A stretch of 64,000 nt of DNA, from contig CAMDQH010000001.1 in NCBI GenBank assembly GCA_945905815.1, positions 1 through 64,000 of the forward strand, read 5' to 3'. The notes below the pieces were generated by a model. That model ran no database searches, had not been told where the DNA came from, and saw nothing but the letters and a program-made list of their open reading frames with translations. Below, piece after piece: positions 30,143-40,073 of the stretch (position 1 is its first letter; every line of letters starts with the position of its first letter). The position numbers were made by a program, and so were the translations under genes. This DNA is from Bacteriovorax stolpii (GTDB taxonomy: Bacteria > Bdellovibrionota > Bacteriovoracia > Bacteriovoracales > Bacteriovoracaceae).

Positions 30143-32497
30143 TTAATCTCTAGGGATATTGTCTGGATCGCGAAGCCAGTTGCAATCAAACGGCTTTTCA
30201 ATGCTTGGGTCGTTAGGATTGGCCTCGTAAGCAGCATCGGCTTTTTTCTTACTCTCTTCGGAGACTATTCTCAAAATAGACGCAATCGTTTTGCGGTGGG
30301 CGGGAGCTTTTTTTGCATTGAATGAAAGCAGGAATTTAACTAGCTTCCAAATATCCTGACCGGTCTTCATTTGTGGAACTTCTTCAAATTTTACCAAATA
30401 AAGGTAAACCTGTTTTGCCAAGGTTTCTCTTATTTTCGGAGTATCCAAAACAGACGGAAGTTTGGGTAACATTCCATTGATTGCAGGTTTATAGATAGCA
30501 TAGGCATCCATAACTTCATCAGAATCCATTGTATTATTCACAGTTTTCACATCCCAACGTGTGATTGTTGTTTCAATGTGCATCATGGCCAGAAGAATAG
30601 ACATAATGTCACCCTTGGAATACTTTACCTCTTCATTGTCGTCAGGATAAACGTGACAAAACCTTGAAGCCTTGGCCGATGCGTTTAGATAATCCATGTT
30701 GTGTTCTGAATTAAAATTTTGTTTATCACAATCCAAACTTCCATTAGCGCCTAAGAACTCAAAAAGTCTTGGGAAATTTGAGCGATAATTCGTACAGACA
30801 GCTTCGTAAAAATGCTCCTTAAAACAAGTTGCATCTAGTCTGTCGAACTGATCTCTTTCACAGTTTTTTGTGGCATAAAAATCGAACAATTTGGTTTGGG
30901 CGTCCATGGCAGTGACTAAACTTATTGCAAACTCTGCAGCTTCATCCACATCAAGAACTTTGTTATCATCTGATTGTGACTGAAATAGAGAACCTAAAAG
31001 AGAGATTGTTTCAGACGTGCTGGTGGACCTACGAGGTAGCATGATATCCATTTCAATCAATTCATTTTCAAATCTCTTCAAAATTCCTTTCAATTGGTCT
31101 GCTCCCATAGAGAGTGAACTTCCGTAATATCCGAAGGCAGTCTTGATTAAGTACTCATAAATTGAAATTTCAGCTGTGCCATTTGCGTTTCGTTTATTAT
31201 CTAACGAGTAATAGGCCATATCAAAACTACCTTTCATATAACGGTAGGTATTAATGATACGACAGAACTCCACCAAAGCAGGTTTATCCTGGGGGAAATA
31301 TAGCTCATATCTTTTTGGGTCAAGATAAACGGACTGAGGCGAATTAAGTAATTGTTTAATCTCTGGAAAATTATAAAACTTATGAAAAGCGAGACTAGTC
31401 GAAGTCATATTGAAGACATGAGAAAACATTTTCTCAAGGTCTTGGCCAGTAACCCATTCTTCCTCGGCCAAATCGAGACCATCATTTCTTTTTTTAGTTA
31501 GAATTTTTTTGGCTTCTTTAATAAGGATACGGTACTTAGCAAGTTTTTTTGAATCGTCCTTAATAAAGCGGTCCATACCATCAATTGCCATATCTATACT
31601 GAAAAGACCTTCATATCGTCTGTCACCGCGCGCAGGGTGAAATAGAATATTAGCGAGATCGCTAACATCATCTTTAAGAAAAGTCATAAGCTCAGGCTGC
31701 TTTAGATTTAAATGTTTGTATCTGACTCCGTCTAAAACCAATGAGAGAAGCTTAGGCAATTGAGAAAATAGAAAACCAAGCTCAATATGATTAATGGTCG
31801 TTGTATCTCCACCCATTAGAATTTTTTTAGCAAAAAGCATGCCCTTGATTTTCTCTAATGTCTCTTCCTCGCCCGGCTGTACAAAGGCCTCAATCAGCTT
31901 CACGATATCTAGAAAATGAATCTCACCACCACGATCTGAAACATATACCTTCTCAAGGCCCTCTTTAATTTCATTAGCGGCTTCTTCTACTCTTTTGCGG
32001 TGTGATTCATGTACAGCAAGATTAGCTGGTGCAGATGATCCAAAAGTGTTTTGGTAGTGACGAGCAGCATGAATGTTAACGGTTTTAACCAAGTCGATAA
32101 TAAGACCGACATTCTTTTTTGAAATATAATCTTTCTCTTCAGCAGTTATCAAATGACTAAGATCAAAAACAGCATTAATTGCAGCGAGCGTACCAGCTTT
32201 AATTTCAGGCCTATTTATTTTCAAATAAGTGAGAAAAGAAGTTCGTGAAAGTCTACCTCCACGACCAAGTTCAGACACATCAATAAAAAGATATAAACTC
32301 TTTTGAAGACAATCCAGAGTTCCAGTAATTGGCCTATCAAGAATATCCTGCAACTCATCCATATCAAGCTCACAACCCGCATTCATACGCGAGGAACCAA
32401 CAGGCTTATCAACCACTTTTTTACCAAAGAGGTCACCACAGCCGGTTAAAGTAAGTTGCATAAGAATGAGAATCAAAAATCCGTATTTGAGTTTCAT
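30143..32497 (-). CDS. large lipoprotein, paralog A
   Basis: lipobox LTLTGCGDLF; homologous along its length to the 835-aa neighbour. Confidence 0.85.
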   Translation of the reverse strand: MKLKYGFLILILMQLTLTGCGDLFGKKVVDKPVGSSRMNAGCELDMDELQDILDRPITGTLDCLQKSLYLFIDVSELGRGGRLSRTSFLTYLKINRPEIKAGTLAAINAVFDLSHLITAEEKDYISKKNVGLIIDLVKTVNIHAARHYQNTFGSSAPANLAVHESHRKRVEEAANEIKEGLEKVYVSDRGGEIHFLDIVKLIEAFVQPGEEETLEKIKGMLFAKKILMGGDTTTINHIELGFLFSQLPKLLSLVLDGVRYKHLNLKQPELMTFLKDDVSDLANILFHPARGDRRYEGLFSIDMAIDGMDRFIKDDSKKLAKYRILIKEAKKILTKKRNDGLDLAEEEWVTGQDLEKMFSHVFNMTSTSLAFHKFYNFPEIKQLLNSPQSVYLDPKRYELYFPQDKPALVEFCRIINTYRYMKGSFDMAYYSLDNKRNANGTAEISIYEYLIKTAFGYYGSSLSMGADQLKGILKRFENELIEMDIMLPRRSTSTSETISLLGSLFQSQSDDNKVLDVDEAAEFAISLVTAMDAQTKLFDFYATKNCERDQFDRLDATCFKEHFYEAVCTNYRSNFPRLFEFLGANGSLDCDKQNFNSEHNMDYLNASAKASRFCHVYPDDNEEVKYSKGDIMSILLAMMHIETTITRWDVKTVNNTMDSDEVMDAYAIYKPAINGMLPKLPSVLDTPKIRETLAKQVYLYLVKFEEVPQMKTGQDIWKLVKFLLSFNAKKAPAHRKTIASILRIVSEESKKKADAAYEANPNDPSIEKPFDCNWLRDPDNIPRD

Positions 32498-32576
32498 TCT
32501 TTAATTTTCTGAGAATTATGGATTAGGGTAAAGACCCGGCAGAAATGCCTAGGTCCATAAATTCGAGCAGTTACAT

Positions 32577-35084
32577 CTAGTTATTGAAAATTTCAGGCCA
32601 AGTTGAGAGAAGGCCGCCCTTAATCCATACATCTGACGCGCTCTCAATCTCCTGAGCCTTTACAATGTCGCCCTGCGTAAGCAAAACAGGGGTCAATACT
32701 GGGGCCTCAGATGCGACAGAAGATGAACCACTTTCCTGGCATGTCTGAAGAGTCGTCGGATCTTTTAAGCACTCACATTTGAAAGTCGATTGTGTGCCTT
32801 GTGCACCAATTGTAACAAGAAGAGAGGCAATTGTTTTGCGGTTTGCAGTAGCACCTTTATCAAAACTCAAAAGAAATTTTACAAATTTCCATATACTGCT
32901 AAAATCTTTTTGATCTGGCACCTGTTCGTACTTCACCATGTATTGATAAATTTGTTTTTTTAATTTTTTTACTATGTTCGGCATTTTCTCGAGGAATCCG
33001 TCGAGGGCCGGAGAATAAATATTATACGCATCCATAACTTCCGCTGGATCCATCACGTTATTATGTATGCGTGTATCCCAACGCAATATGGTTGTTTCAA
33101 TGTGCATCATCGCCAGGAAAGTCGACATCATGTCGCCCTTACCATAATAAATTTCTTCCGTCGTATTTGGATAAACGTTACATGTACGTGCCGCTTTAAC
33201 CGCCCTGTCTAAGTATGCAAGGTTTGCAGCACTTGGTGGAATTCGACATACCAGTTTTTTATTTTCGTAAACTGTTGCCCCAAGAGAAGCAAACAATTTA
33301 GGAAACTGGTCCGGGTAATTAAGGCAAACTCCTTCAAAAAAGTTATTTCTGAAACATTCTGGAGAAACTCGTCCGTACTCATCCATTTCACATTTATTAT
33401 TCTTTGTAAGATTGATAAAATGATTTTGTAGGTCTTTCGAAATATCAATCGCAGTGAAAAGGCTTATCGCAAATTCTGTTGCTTCATTTACATCAAAAAC
33501 TTTGTTTTCATCAGATTGATACTGAAATAGTGACCCAAGCAGAGTGATGGTTTCTGCAGTGTTAATTTCGCGCCCAGGAAGAACCATGTCCATTTCGATG
33601 AGAATCTTTTTTAATTTTAGAACGAGGTTCACGACATGGTCTGTTTTCATGTAAACGCCGTTCAATGTTGGCACAGCATCACATATAACTTTTCCGCCCA
33701 GAGTGTTATTTGGACAACCAAACTTCTTCATAACCAACGTAAGAGCATATTCATAGACTGCAACTTCAAACACTGCATCCGCATTACGCTTATAATCATC
33801 AGTATAGAAAGCAGAGATATTCTCCCCTCTCATAAATCGATATTTCTTGAGGATACGAACAAAACTATCTACACGTGGTTTTTCAACACTAAAAAGTTCG
33901 TATAGATTTTTAAAATCAAAAGTAATTGGACGACCCGGCCTGGCTTCGAGCAGTATTTCTTCTGTTTTCCAGAAACGATGAAACAAAGTTCCAGTTTTAA
34001 GCAAATTGAGACCGTGGGCGAAAAGTCTTCTTAAGTCATCACCTGTAACTTTCTCAGGATCACCATCCATGAGAACTAGTTTAGCTTCTTTCAGAAGGTC
34101 ATAGTATTTATTTAAATCGACCGATTTATCATGTTGGCCGGCAAATATCTCTACTGCATCAATAGCATCCTGAAGCGAGAATAGGAATTCCTTGTTTCGC
34201 TCTCCCAAGCTTGGAGAAAAAACTAAGCTATTCAAAAGTTTAAGATCTGAGTCGAGAAGGCCAATCATGTCTTTTTGATTTAAACGAATATTTTTGTACT
34301 TAATAGCATCAAGGGCCAAAACGACATAAGAACTAAAATTGTCAATGAGATGACCTAGTTCTTTGTGAGTAAGATCATCTTTCTCGCCACCTAAAATGAT
34401 TTTTTTAGCAAAAAGCACTTTTTTAACATTGGCCATGGAAGTTACATTATTCTCAGTCGTAAAAGCATCTAGAACATCATTAAGATTTAAGTGATCGATT
34501 CTACTTTTACGATTGGGTTTAAAAATTTCTTTTAATGCCGAGGAAATAATAATTGCCGCAGGCTTGATACGTTGATCTCTTTGTAGCTGGTAATTGTCAT
34601 AGTCAATTGTGTCCGTATTCATGAAAATTGGCTTAAAGTTGGTTGAAGCCTTTTCGTTGAATATTTTGGCAGCCTTCACCAAAGCATCAATGTTTTTTGC
34701 TGAAATATAGTCGCGATCCTCTCCATAGATAAGAAAGTTGATATCAAAAACAGACTTTAATGCCCTTAGAACTTCTGGTTTAATTTCTTTACGGTTTTCT
34801 TTAATAAAACTGAGCAATGCTGTTCGCGAAAGATATCCTTTGCGTTTAGACTCCACTGAAGTGATAAAGAGCTTTAGATTCTTACCTAAGCAATCGATTG
34901 TTTCTCCAATCGGTTCTTCAAGGATAAGTGAAAACTGATCGATATCTAGTTCGCAGCTTGCCTTAAATTTGTTTGACTCGAGAGCTTTATCTACCATTTC
35001 TTTTTGAAACAAATCGCTGCATCCGCTGATAAAAGTCAGCGAAACTAGTAATCCTGTCATTAAACCTGTTTTCAAAAAGTTCAT
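32577..35084 (-). CDS. large lipoprotein, paralog B
   Basis: lipobox LTFISGCSDLF; shared blocks (CELDID/CELDMD, DCLxKxLxLFI, EVMDAYxIYxPA, LLSF.....RKTIASxL). Confidence 0.85.
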   Translation of the reverse strand: MNFLKTGLMTGLLVSLTFISGCSDLFQKEMVDKALESNKFKASCELDIDQFSLILEEPIGETIDCLGKNLKLFITSVESKRKGYLSRTALLSFIKENRKEIKPEVLRALKSVFDINFLIYGEDRDYISAKNIDALVKAAKIFNEKASTNFKPIFMNTDTIDYDNYQLQRDQRIKPAAIIISSALKEIFKPNRKSRIDHLNLNDVLDAFTTENNVTSMANVKKVLFAKKIILGGEKDDLTHKELGHLIDNFSSYVVLALDAIKYKNIRLNQKDMIGLLDSDLKLLNSLVFSPSLGERNKEFLFSLQDAIDAVEIFAGQHDKSVDLNKYYDLLKEAKLVLMDGDPEKVTGDDLRRLFAHGLNLLKTGTLFHRFWKTEEILLEARPGRPITFDFKNLYELFSVEKPRVDSFVRILKKYRFMRGENISAFYTDDYKRNADAVFEVAVYEYALTLVMKKFGCPNNTLGGKVICDAVPTLNGVYMKTDHVVNLVLKLKKILIEMDMVLPGREINTAETITLLGSLFQYQSDENKVFDVNEATEFAISLFTAIDISKDLQNHFINLTKNNKCEMDEYGRVSPECFRNNFFEGVCLNYPDQFPKLFASLGATVYENKKLVCRIPPSAANLAYLDRAVKAARTCNVYPNTTEEIYYGKGDMMSTFLAMMHIETTILRWDTRIHNNVMDPAEVMDAYNIYSPALDGFLEKMPNIVKKLKKQIYQYMVKYEQVPDQKDFSSIWKFVKFLLSFDKGATANRKTIASLLVTIGAQGTQSTFKCECLKDPTTLQTCQESGSSSVASEAPVLTPVLLTQGDIVKAQEIESASDVWIKGGLLSTWPEIFNN

Positions 35085-35092
35085 GATGTTTC

Positions 35093-36445
35093 CTAAAAAA
35101 TGTATCTTAGACCCGCATACACGGCATCGTTATTTGTAAACGTTGACCAATAAGATTTTCCGCTGTCTGGAGTGCCAATCATATTCACACCAAAAGACAG
35201 AAGCATTTGCTTAGAAACATTATATCCAGCTCGCAACATAACCAACCGGTCAGTGGTAAGCATGTCGTATTTTATATCTCCTGAGAGGCTCACTTCTTGC
35301 GTAAAGTTTCTTGAAGCAAAAAAATTCACGGCCTGATTCCAGCGAGGGTCCTCCGCGAGAGAGTCACGCTCTCTATCGTATGGACTTACACGTGCAACAT
35401 AATTAAAACCTATTCCAAACTTGTCATTTATGCGGGATATTCCTCCCCCAAGGTAGGCTTCACGTCTCTTTTCTGTTTTTATTTCAGTATAGGTCGTAAC
35501 TGTCTGACTACCGTCTGGAAAAGTATTGGGATAAACACCCATACCACCAACGTACATTTCAAGATCAGCATTACGGTATTTAAAATTTCCACCGAACACG
35601 TCATGGTAATAAAATTCTGGTTTCACAAATGCTTTTACTGATTTTGAATCACCTGCAAGGGCAACTTCTACATTCGTTGAAATTTGGTTTTCCGGTTTGC
35701 GAATAAAGTAACCATCGGCAACCCAGTTTTTATGTTCCCAACCAATATTTACACCAAGTGAATAACGATAAATCACGTCAGAAATGCTAGGGTAATCCAC
35801 AATATACTGAATAGGAATTGGGCCTGCACCTATATTGGTGGTTGCTGCAGGCGGTTTAGCCCAAGGGTTTCTTGATGAGATGGTGTTATCACTTTTATCT
35901 ATATCAAGACTTGGGTTTGTTTCAGGCACATACAAACCCGAACCAAATACTTTCCAAAATATTCCGTTAGAAGATCTATTCTCGTAGGCAATACCAACCA
36001 AGCCTTCCTGACCTGGCATAAAACCATCAAAGTTTTTTCTATTATTTATTTTTCCTAAACCCCAAGATTGATCAATATTTGACCAAGCAAGGTTTTGGCG
36101 ACCAATCTTAACTAGATCCCCAGTTTTTTCAGCACGGTCATATGATCTAAAAATACCTTTTTTGGCAACATACGCTTCTTGTAATGACCACATTGTAAGG
36201 CTTTGGTCATTTACCAAAGCTGCAAAATCAAACTTACGTTCTAATTCGTTTTCTCTATCTTTATAATATGTAAAACTTAAATCAGCATTGTACCGGTTAC
36301 CAGGTACATCACCTACATCTTGATTTATCTGATTACTCATTCCGCCAAAATGGCCTTGGATTGTATCGTCGTTAATAGCAAACGCTGAGACCACCGTGGT
36401 GCTCAGGCACAAAGTTAATAGTTGTTTTTTAGTCAAAGTCGCCAT
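35093..36445 (-). CDS. outer membrane beta-barrel protein (porin-like)
   Basis: signal peptide ending VVSAFA; amphipathic beta pattern; C-terminal GLRYIF. Confidence 0.7.
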   Translation of the reverse strand: MATLTKKQLLTLCLSTTVVSAFAINDDTIQGHFGGMSNQINQDVGDVPGNRYNADLSFTYYKDRENELERKFDFAALVNDQSLTMWSLQEAYVAKKGIFRSYDRAEKTGDLVKIGRQNLAWSNIDQSWGLGKINNRKNFDGFMPGQEGLVGIAYENRSSNGIFWKVFGSGLYVPETNPSLDIDKSDNTISSRNPWAKPPAATTNIGAGPIPIQYIVDYPSISDVIYRYSLGVNIGWEHKNWVADGYFIRKPENQISTNVEVALAGDSKSVKAFVKPEFYYHDVFGGNFKYRNADLEMYVGGMGVYPNTFPDGSQTVTTYTEIKTEKRREAYLGGGISRINDKFGIGFNYVARVSPYDRERDSLAEDPRWNQAVNFFASRNFTQEVSLSGDIKYDMLTTDRLVMLRAGYNVSKQMLLSFGVNMIGTPDSGKSYWSTFTNNDAVYAGLRYIF

Positions 36446-36669
36446 GAGAAAACTTACCTTTTGTATTGAGGAGCAGGGATATTAGCTAAATATTGGCCTA
36501 AAATCCTCAATCATTTATTGACCCATTGTACCAAGCCAAATGCCTGCCGATGACGCGTCGTGTAAATGTTTCCTTATATGTCAAAAGTTAGAACCTTTAA
36601 GTTGTAGAAGGTGCATGATTGTTAGTAGATTAAGACCGACTTTTACCTGCACAGAAAGGAAATACCCGC

Positions 36670-38037
36670 ATGAAGAAGCTAACTATTGGATTTTTATTGA
36701 GTTTTTCGGCTATCATGGCCACGGCTGAAGCAGCTGGATCACGTTTTCACCCAAAACATCTCTTCATTAAAATGAAAGAAGGCCAAATTATGGTGAAGTC
36801 GCCGCTTATTAAAAGTTCAAAACGAATAATTGGTCAGCTTTATTTAGTTAAAACCAACAAGCTTGAGGCCCTAAAGCAAGAGCTTGCGGCCAATGAAGCT
36901 GTTGAATATGCTCAAAAAGACTTTTTTGGTGAAAAACGCTTAATGCCTAAGCTTGAGGTATTGGATTTTGCAACACTGGCAATGAAGCGATTTACAGAAG
37001 CAAATTTTGTATCATTCAACGATCCAGACGCCTCTAAACTTTGGGCCTTTAATTCAACTGCTGGAATGAACGTTAGCGAAGCCTACGATTCACTTCCGAG
37101 TACTCAAGCAGAAGAAATTATCGTTGCTGTTGTTGATACTGGTGTAGACCATAACCATGAAGATCTTAAAGACATCATGTGGACAAATGAAAAAGAAATA
37201 GCAGGAAATGGAATTGATGATGATAACAATGGTTACATCGATGATATCCACGGAATTAATACGTTGGTCAGAGACGCTCAAGGTGCCGCAACATTAAATA
37301 CAATGGGAAGCCACTGGCATGGAACTCACGTTGCAGGAACAATTGCTGCTACTCAGAATAACGGAATTGGAATTGCTGGTGTTGCCTCAAACGTAAAAAT
37401 CATGGCCATCCGTACAGTGCCTGATGATGCTGATGAACTAGATTCAAACATTGTGGAAGCTTATCTTTATGCTGCTAAAAATGGTGCTCGTTTAATCAAC
37501 TGTTCATTTGGTAAACAAGTAAACGAAGGTGGAATGGTTGTTCGCGATACGATCAACGAAATTGGCAAAAAATATAACACACTTGTTATTGCCTCTGCCG
37601 GTAATGATTCATCTGGCCCATTTTCTTGGCATAACAATGATACAAGTCCTAAGTACCCTGCAGCTTTTGACAGTGAAAACCTTTTGGTTATCGCTTCAAC
37701 AACTAGCTCTGGTTCACTTTCAACATTCTCAAACATTGGTATAAAGTCTGTAGATATTGCGGCACCTGGCTCAAATATCTACTCAACTATTATTGGTAAC
37801 AAATATGGTATGGCTTCAGGAACTTCAATGGCATCACCCAACATCACTGGTGTCGCTGCTATGGTTCTTAGCTATTATCCTAAACTATCAGCGACTGAAC
37901 TTAAGTCCCTTCTTATGAAGACTGCTACTCCTGTAGCCGCTTTCAAAACTCAGATTGTATCTGGTGGTCGAGTGAATTTAAAAGCAGCTCTCGCGAAAGC
38001 AAAAAATACAAATAACCTTCGTTTCTTCACGAAATAA
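36670..38037 (+). CDS. S8 family (subtilisin-like) secreted serine protease
   Basis: triad VVDTGVDHNHED, HGTHVAGTIA, GTSMASPNITGVAAM; signal peptide and propeptide. Confidence 0.93.
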   Translation: MKKLTIGFLLSFSAIMATAEAAGSRFHPKHLFIKMKEGQIMVKSPLIKSSKRIIGQLYLVKTNKLEALKQELAANEAVEYAQKDFFGEKRLMPKLEVLDFATLAMKRFTEANFVSFNDPDASKLWAFNSTAGMNVSEAYDSLPSTQAEEIIVAVVDTGVDHNHEDLKDIMWTNEKEIAGNGIDDDNNGYIDDIHGINTLVRDAQGAATLNTMGSHWHGTHVAGTIAATQNNGIGIAGVASNVKIMAIRTVPDDADELDSNIVEAYLYAAKNGARLINCSFGKQVNEGGMVVRDTINEIGKKYNTLVIASAGNDSSGPFSWHNNDTSPKYPAAFDSENLLVIASTTSSGSLSTFSNIGIKSVDIAAPGSNIYSTIIGNKYGMASGTSMASPNITGVAAMVLSYYPKLSATELKSLLMKTATPVAAFKTQIVSGGRVNLKAALAKAKNTNNLRFFTK

Positions 38038-38041
38038 TTTC

Positions 38042-38074
38042 AAAAAAAAGGGGCTTCACGGCCCCTTTTTTTTT
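38042..38074. terminator. bidirectional rho-independent terminator
   Basis: A8-GGGGC-TTCACG-GCCCC-T9 between convergent genes. Confidence 0.85.
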
Positions 38075-38607
38075 ATCTTTGAAAAAATACTTAATGCTTG
38101 GTTTTCCAGATCTTCCATCAATTTCTCCTCTTTGGAGGAAATCTCATGATCATATCCCATTAAATGAATTGTACCATGGAGGAAGAGATGAATAAATTCA
38201 TCCAAATAACTTATGTCAAAGTCTTTGGCCTGTTTAATGATCTTCTGATGACAAATAGCAAGATCACCTAACAAGATTAACGTACCAGTAAAATCATTTT
38301 TGGACTTAGCTTTTCGTAAAGTTTCAAAAGTTGGAAAAGATAAGACATCTGTCACTTTATCCTTATTACGATAGTCGCAATTAAGTTTCTTTATTTTGAC
38401 TTCACCACATATCAACACAGAGATTTTGAAGGCAGTCGTTTGCTTCAACCATGAAGGATGAATGATCTGCTTTTTTATAATTAGTTCCTCAATAACCAGA
38501 GATGCCATACCGAGCCATTTGGATATATTAGCTTCCTCTGACCTCGTTAGTTTCACTGATGGATGAAAATCTACCTGTATGAGTGAGTGTTTCTTCATGT
38601 TGGCCAT
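38056..38607 (-). CDS. ybeY: endoribonuclease YbeY
   Basis: HLFLHGTIHLMGYDHE metal motif; VTDVLSFP. Confidence 0.93.
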   Translation of the reverse strand: MANMKKHSLIQVDFHPSVKLTRSEEANISKWLGMASLVIEELIIKKQIIHPSWLKQTTAFKISVLICGEVKIKKLNCDYRNKDKVTDVLSFPTFETLRKAKSKNDFTGTLILLGDLAICHQKIIKQAKDFDISYLDEFIHLFLHGTIHLMGYDHEISSKEEKLMEDLENQALSIFSKIKKKGP

Positions 38608-38650
38608 GTTATCCTTTTATAAGAATCCAGGCAATAATGAAGGGGCCAAA

Positions 38651-39454
38651 ATGAATCATCCTGAACTAATCAGATGCATAGAAGTGATTACAAGGCTTCG
38701 CCACCCGACAAAAGGCTGTCCTTGGGATCTAGAGCAAACTCACGAAACTCTACTAAAGTATTTGATCGAAGAATCATATGAATTCATTGAGGCCACTGAA
38801 CTTAAAGACTCTAAAATGATGGAAGAGGAACTAGGTGATGTACTTTTACAGATCCTTCTGCATTCCACAATAGCCGCTGAAACTAAAACGTTTAATCTTG
38901 AATCAGTTGCCAAAACTTTAGCGGACAAAATTATTCGTCGTCATCCCCACGTCTTTGGTGATGAGATTGGTGAGCTTAGTAGTGAACAGGTTGTTGCAAA
39001 TTGGAAAGAAATCAAAAAAAATGAAAAAGGTCCAAAGAAGTATTCTATTGATACTAAATTTCTTCATGCACCGGCACTAGAGACGTCTTTCAAGATTGGG
39101 CAAAAATCGACAACAGTAAACTTTGATTGGGAAGACTATTATCAAGTAATGTCCAAAGTTGAAGAAGAATGGCAAGAAGTGAAAGAAGAGCTTCCACCTG
39201 GTGGAAAATTTAACAAAGCGAGAGTTAAAGAAGAGATTGGTGACCTTCTTTTCTCAGTCGCCCAATTAGCAAGACATGTAGATTTAAACCCAGAAGAATG
39301 CTTGCGCGATGCCAACCGCAAATTTATTAATCGCTTTCAAAGAGTGGAAGATAAGGTTAAGGCCCTTGGGAAAAATCTAGAGGAAACTTCGCAAGTAGAA
39401 CTTGAGAAGATTTGGGTAGAGGTTAAGAAAGATGAAAATAAAAAAGAAGTTTAA
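38651..39454 (+). CDS. mazG: nucleoside triphosphate pyrophosphohydrolase MazG
   Basis: GCPWDLEQTHETL, EESYEFIEA; start revised from 38579 to MNHPELI. Confidence 0.93.
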   Translation: MNHPELIRCIEVITRLRHPTKGCPWDLEQTHETLLKYLIEESYEFIEATELKDSKMMEEELGDVLLQILLHSTIAAETKTFNLESVAKTLADKIIRRHPHVFGDEIGELSSEQVVANWKEIKKNEKGPKKYSIDTKFLHAPALETSFKIGQKSTTVNFDWEDYYQVMSKVEEEWQEVKEELPPGGKFNKARVKEEIGDLLFSVAQLARHVDLNPEECLRDANRKFINRFQRVEDKVKALGKNLEETSQVELEKIWVEVKKDENKKEV

Positions 39455-40073
39455 CCGTTTGAATAATGAAAGCAGACTTTATAAGTTGAATGTTCCAGTC
39501 ATTGGGTTAACTGGAGGAATCGCTTCAGGAAAGTCTACAGTGACTGCAATCCTTAAAGAAAAAGATCTACCGGTCATAGATGCTGATCAACTAGTCAAAG
39601 GAATCTATGCTCTTCCAGAAACCTTAGATTTTATAAAAAACAATTTCCCGGATGTCATTAAGGATGGTGGTATACAGTTTCCTTTATTAAGGCAAAAAGT
39701 TTTTTCGAATAGTGATGTGAAATCCAAAATAGAAGAATTCATCTATCAGCGATTACCCATGGCCTTTAAGCTCGCTTTTGAAAACTTACATCAACCTTCA
39801 ATGGTTATTTATGATGTGCCCCTATTGTTTGAAAAGAATCTAGAACACCTTTTTGACCTTAATGTACTCGTCTATACACCTCTAACTATCCAGAGGCAAA
39901 GGCTCATGGCCCGTGACAACCACACGGACGAGATTGCCAACAACATCTTAAATCAACAGATGGATATAGAATCAAAAAAATCAAAAGCTGAATTTATTAT
40001 TGATAATACTCGAACACAAGCCGAACTAACGGAAGAAGTGAATAACTTCCTCCGTCAAATAATGGAAAATTAA
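39432..40073 (+). CDS. coaE: dephospho-CoA kinase
   Basis: GLTGGIASGKSTV, DADQLVK, DVPLLFE. Confidence 0.93.
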   Translation: MKIKKKFNRLNNESRLYKLNVPVIGLTGGIASGKSTVTAILKEKDLPVIDADQLVKGIYALPETLDFIKNNFPDVIKDGGIQFPLLRQKVFSNSDVKSKIEEFIYQRLPMAFKLAFENLHQPSMVIYDVPLLFEKNLEHLFDLNVLVYTPLTIQRQRLMARDNHTDEIANNILNQQMDIESKKSKAEFIIDNTRTQAELTEEVNNFLRQIMEN

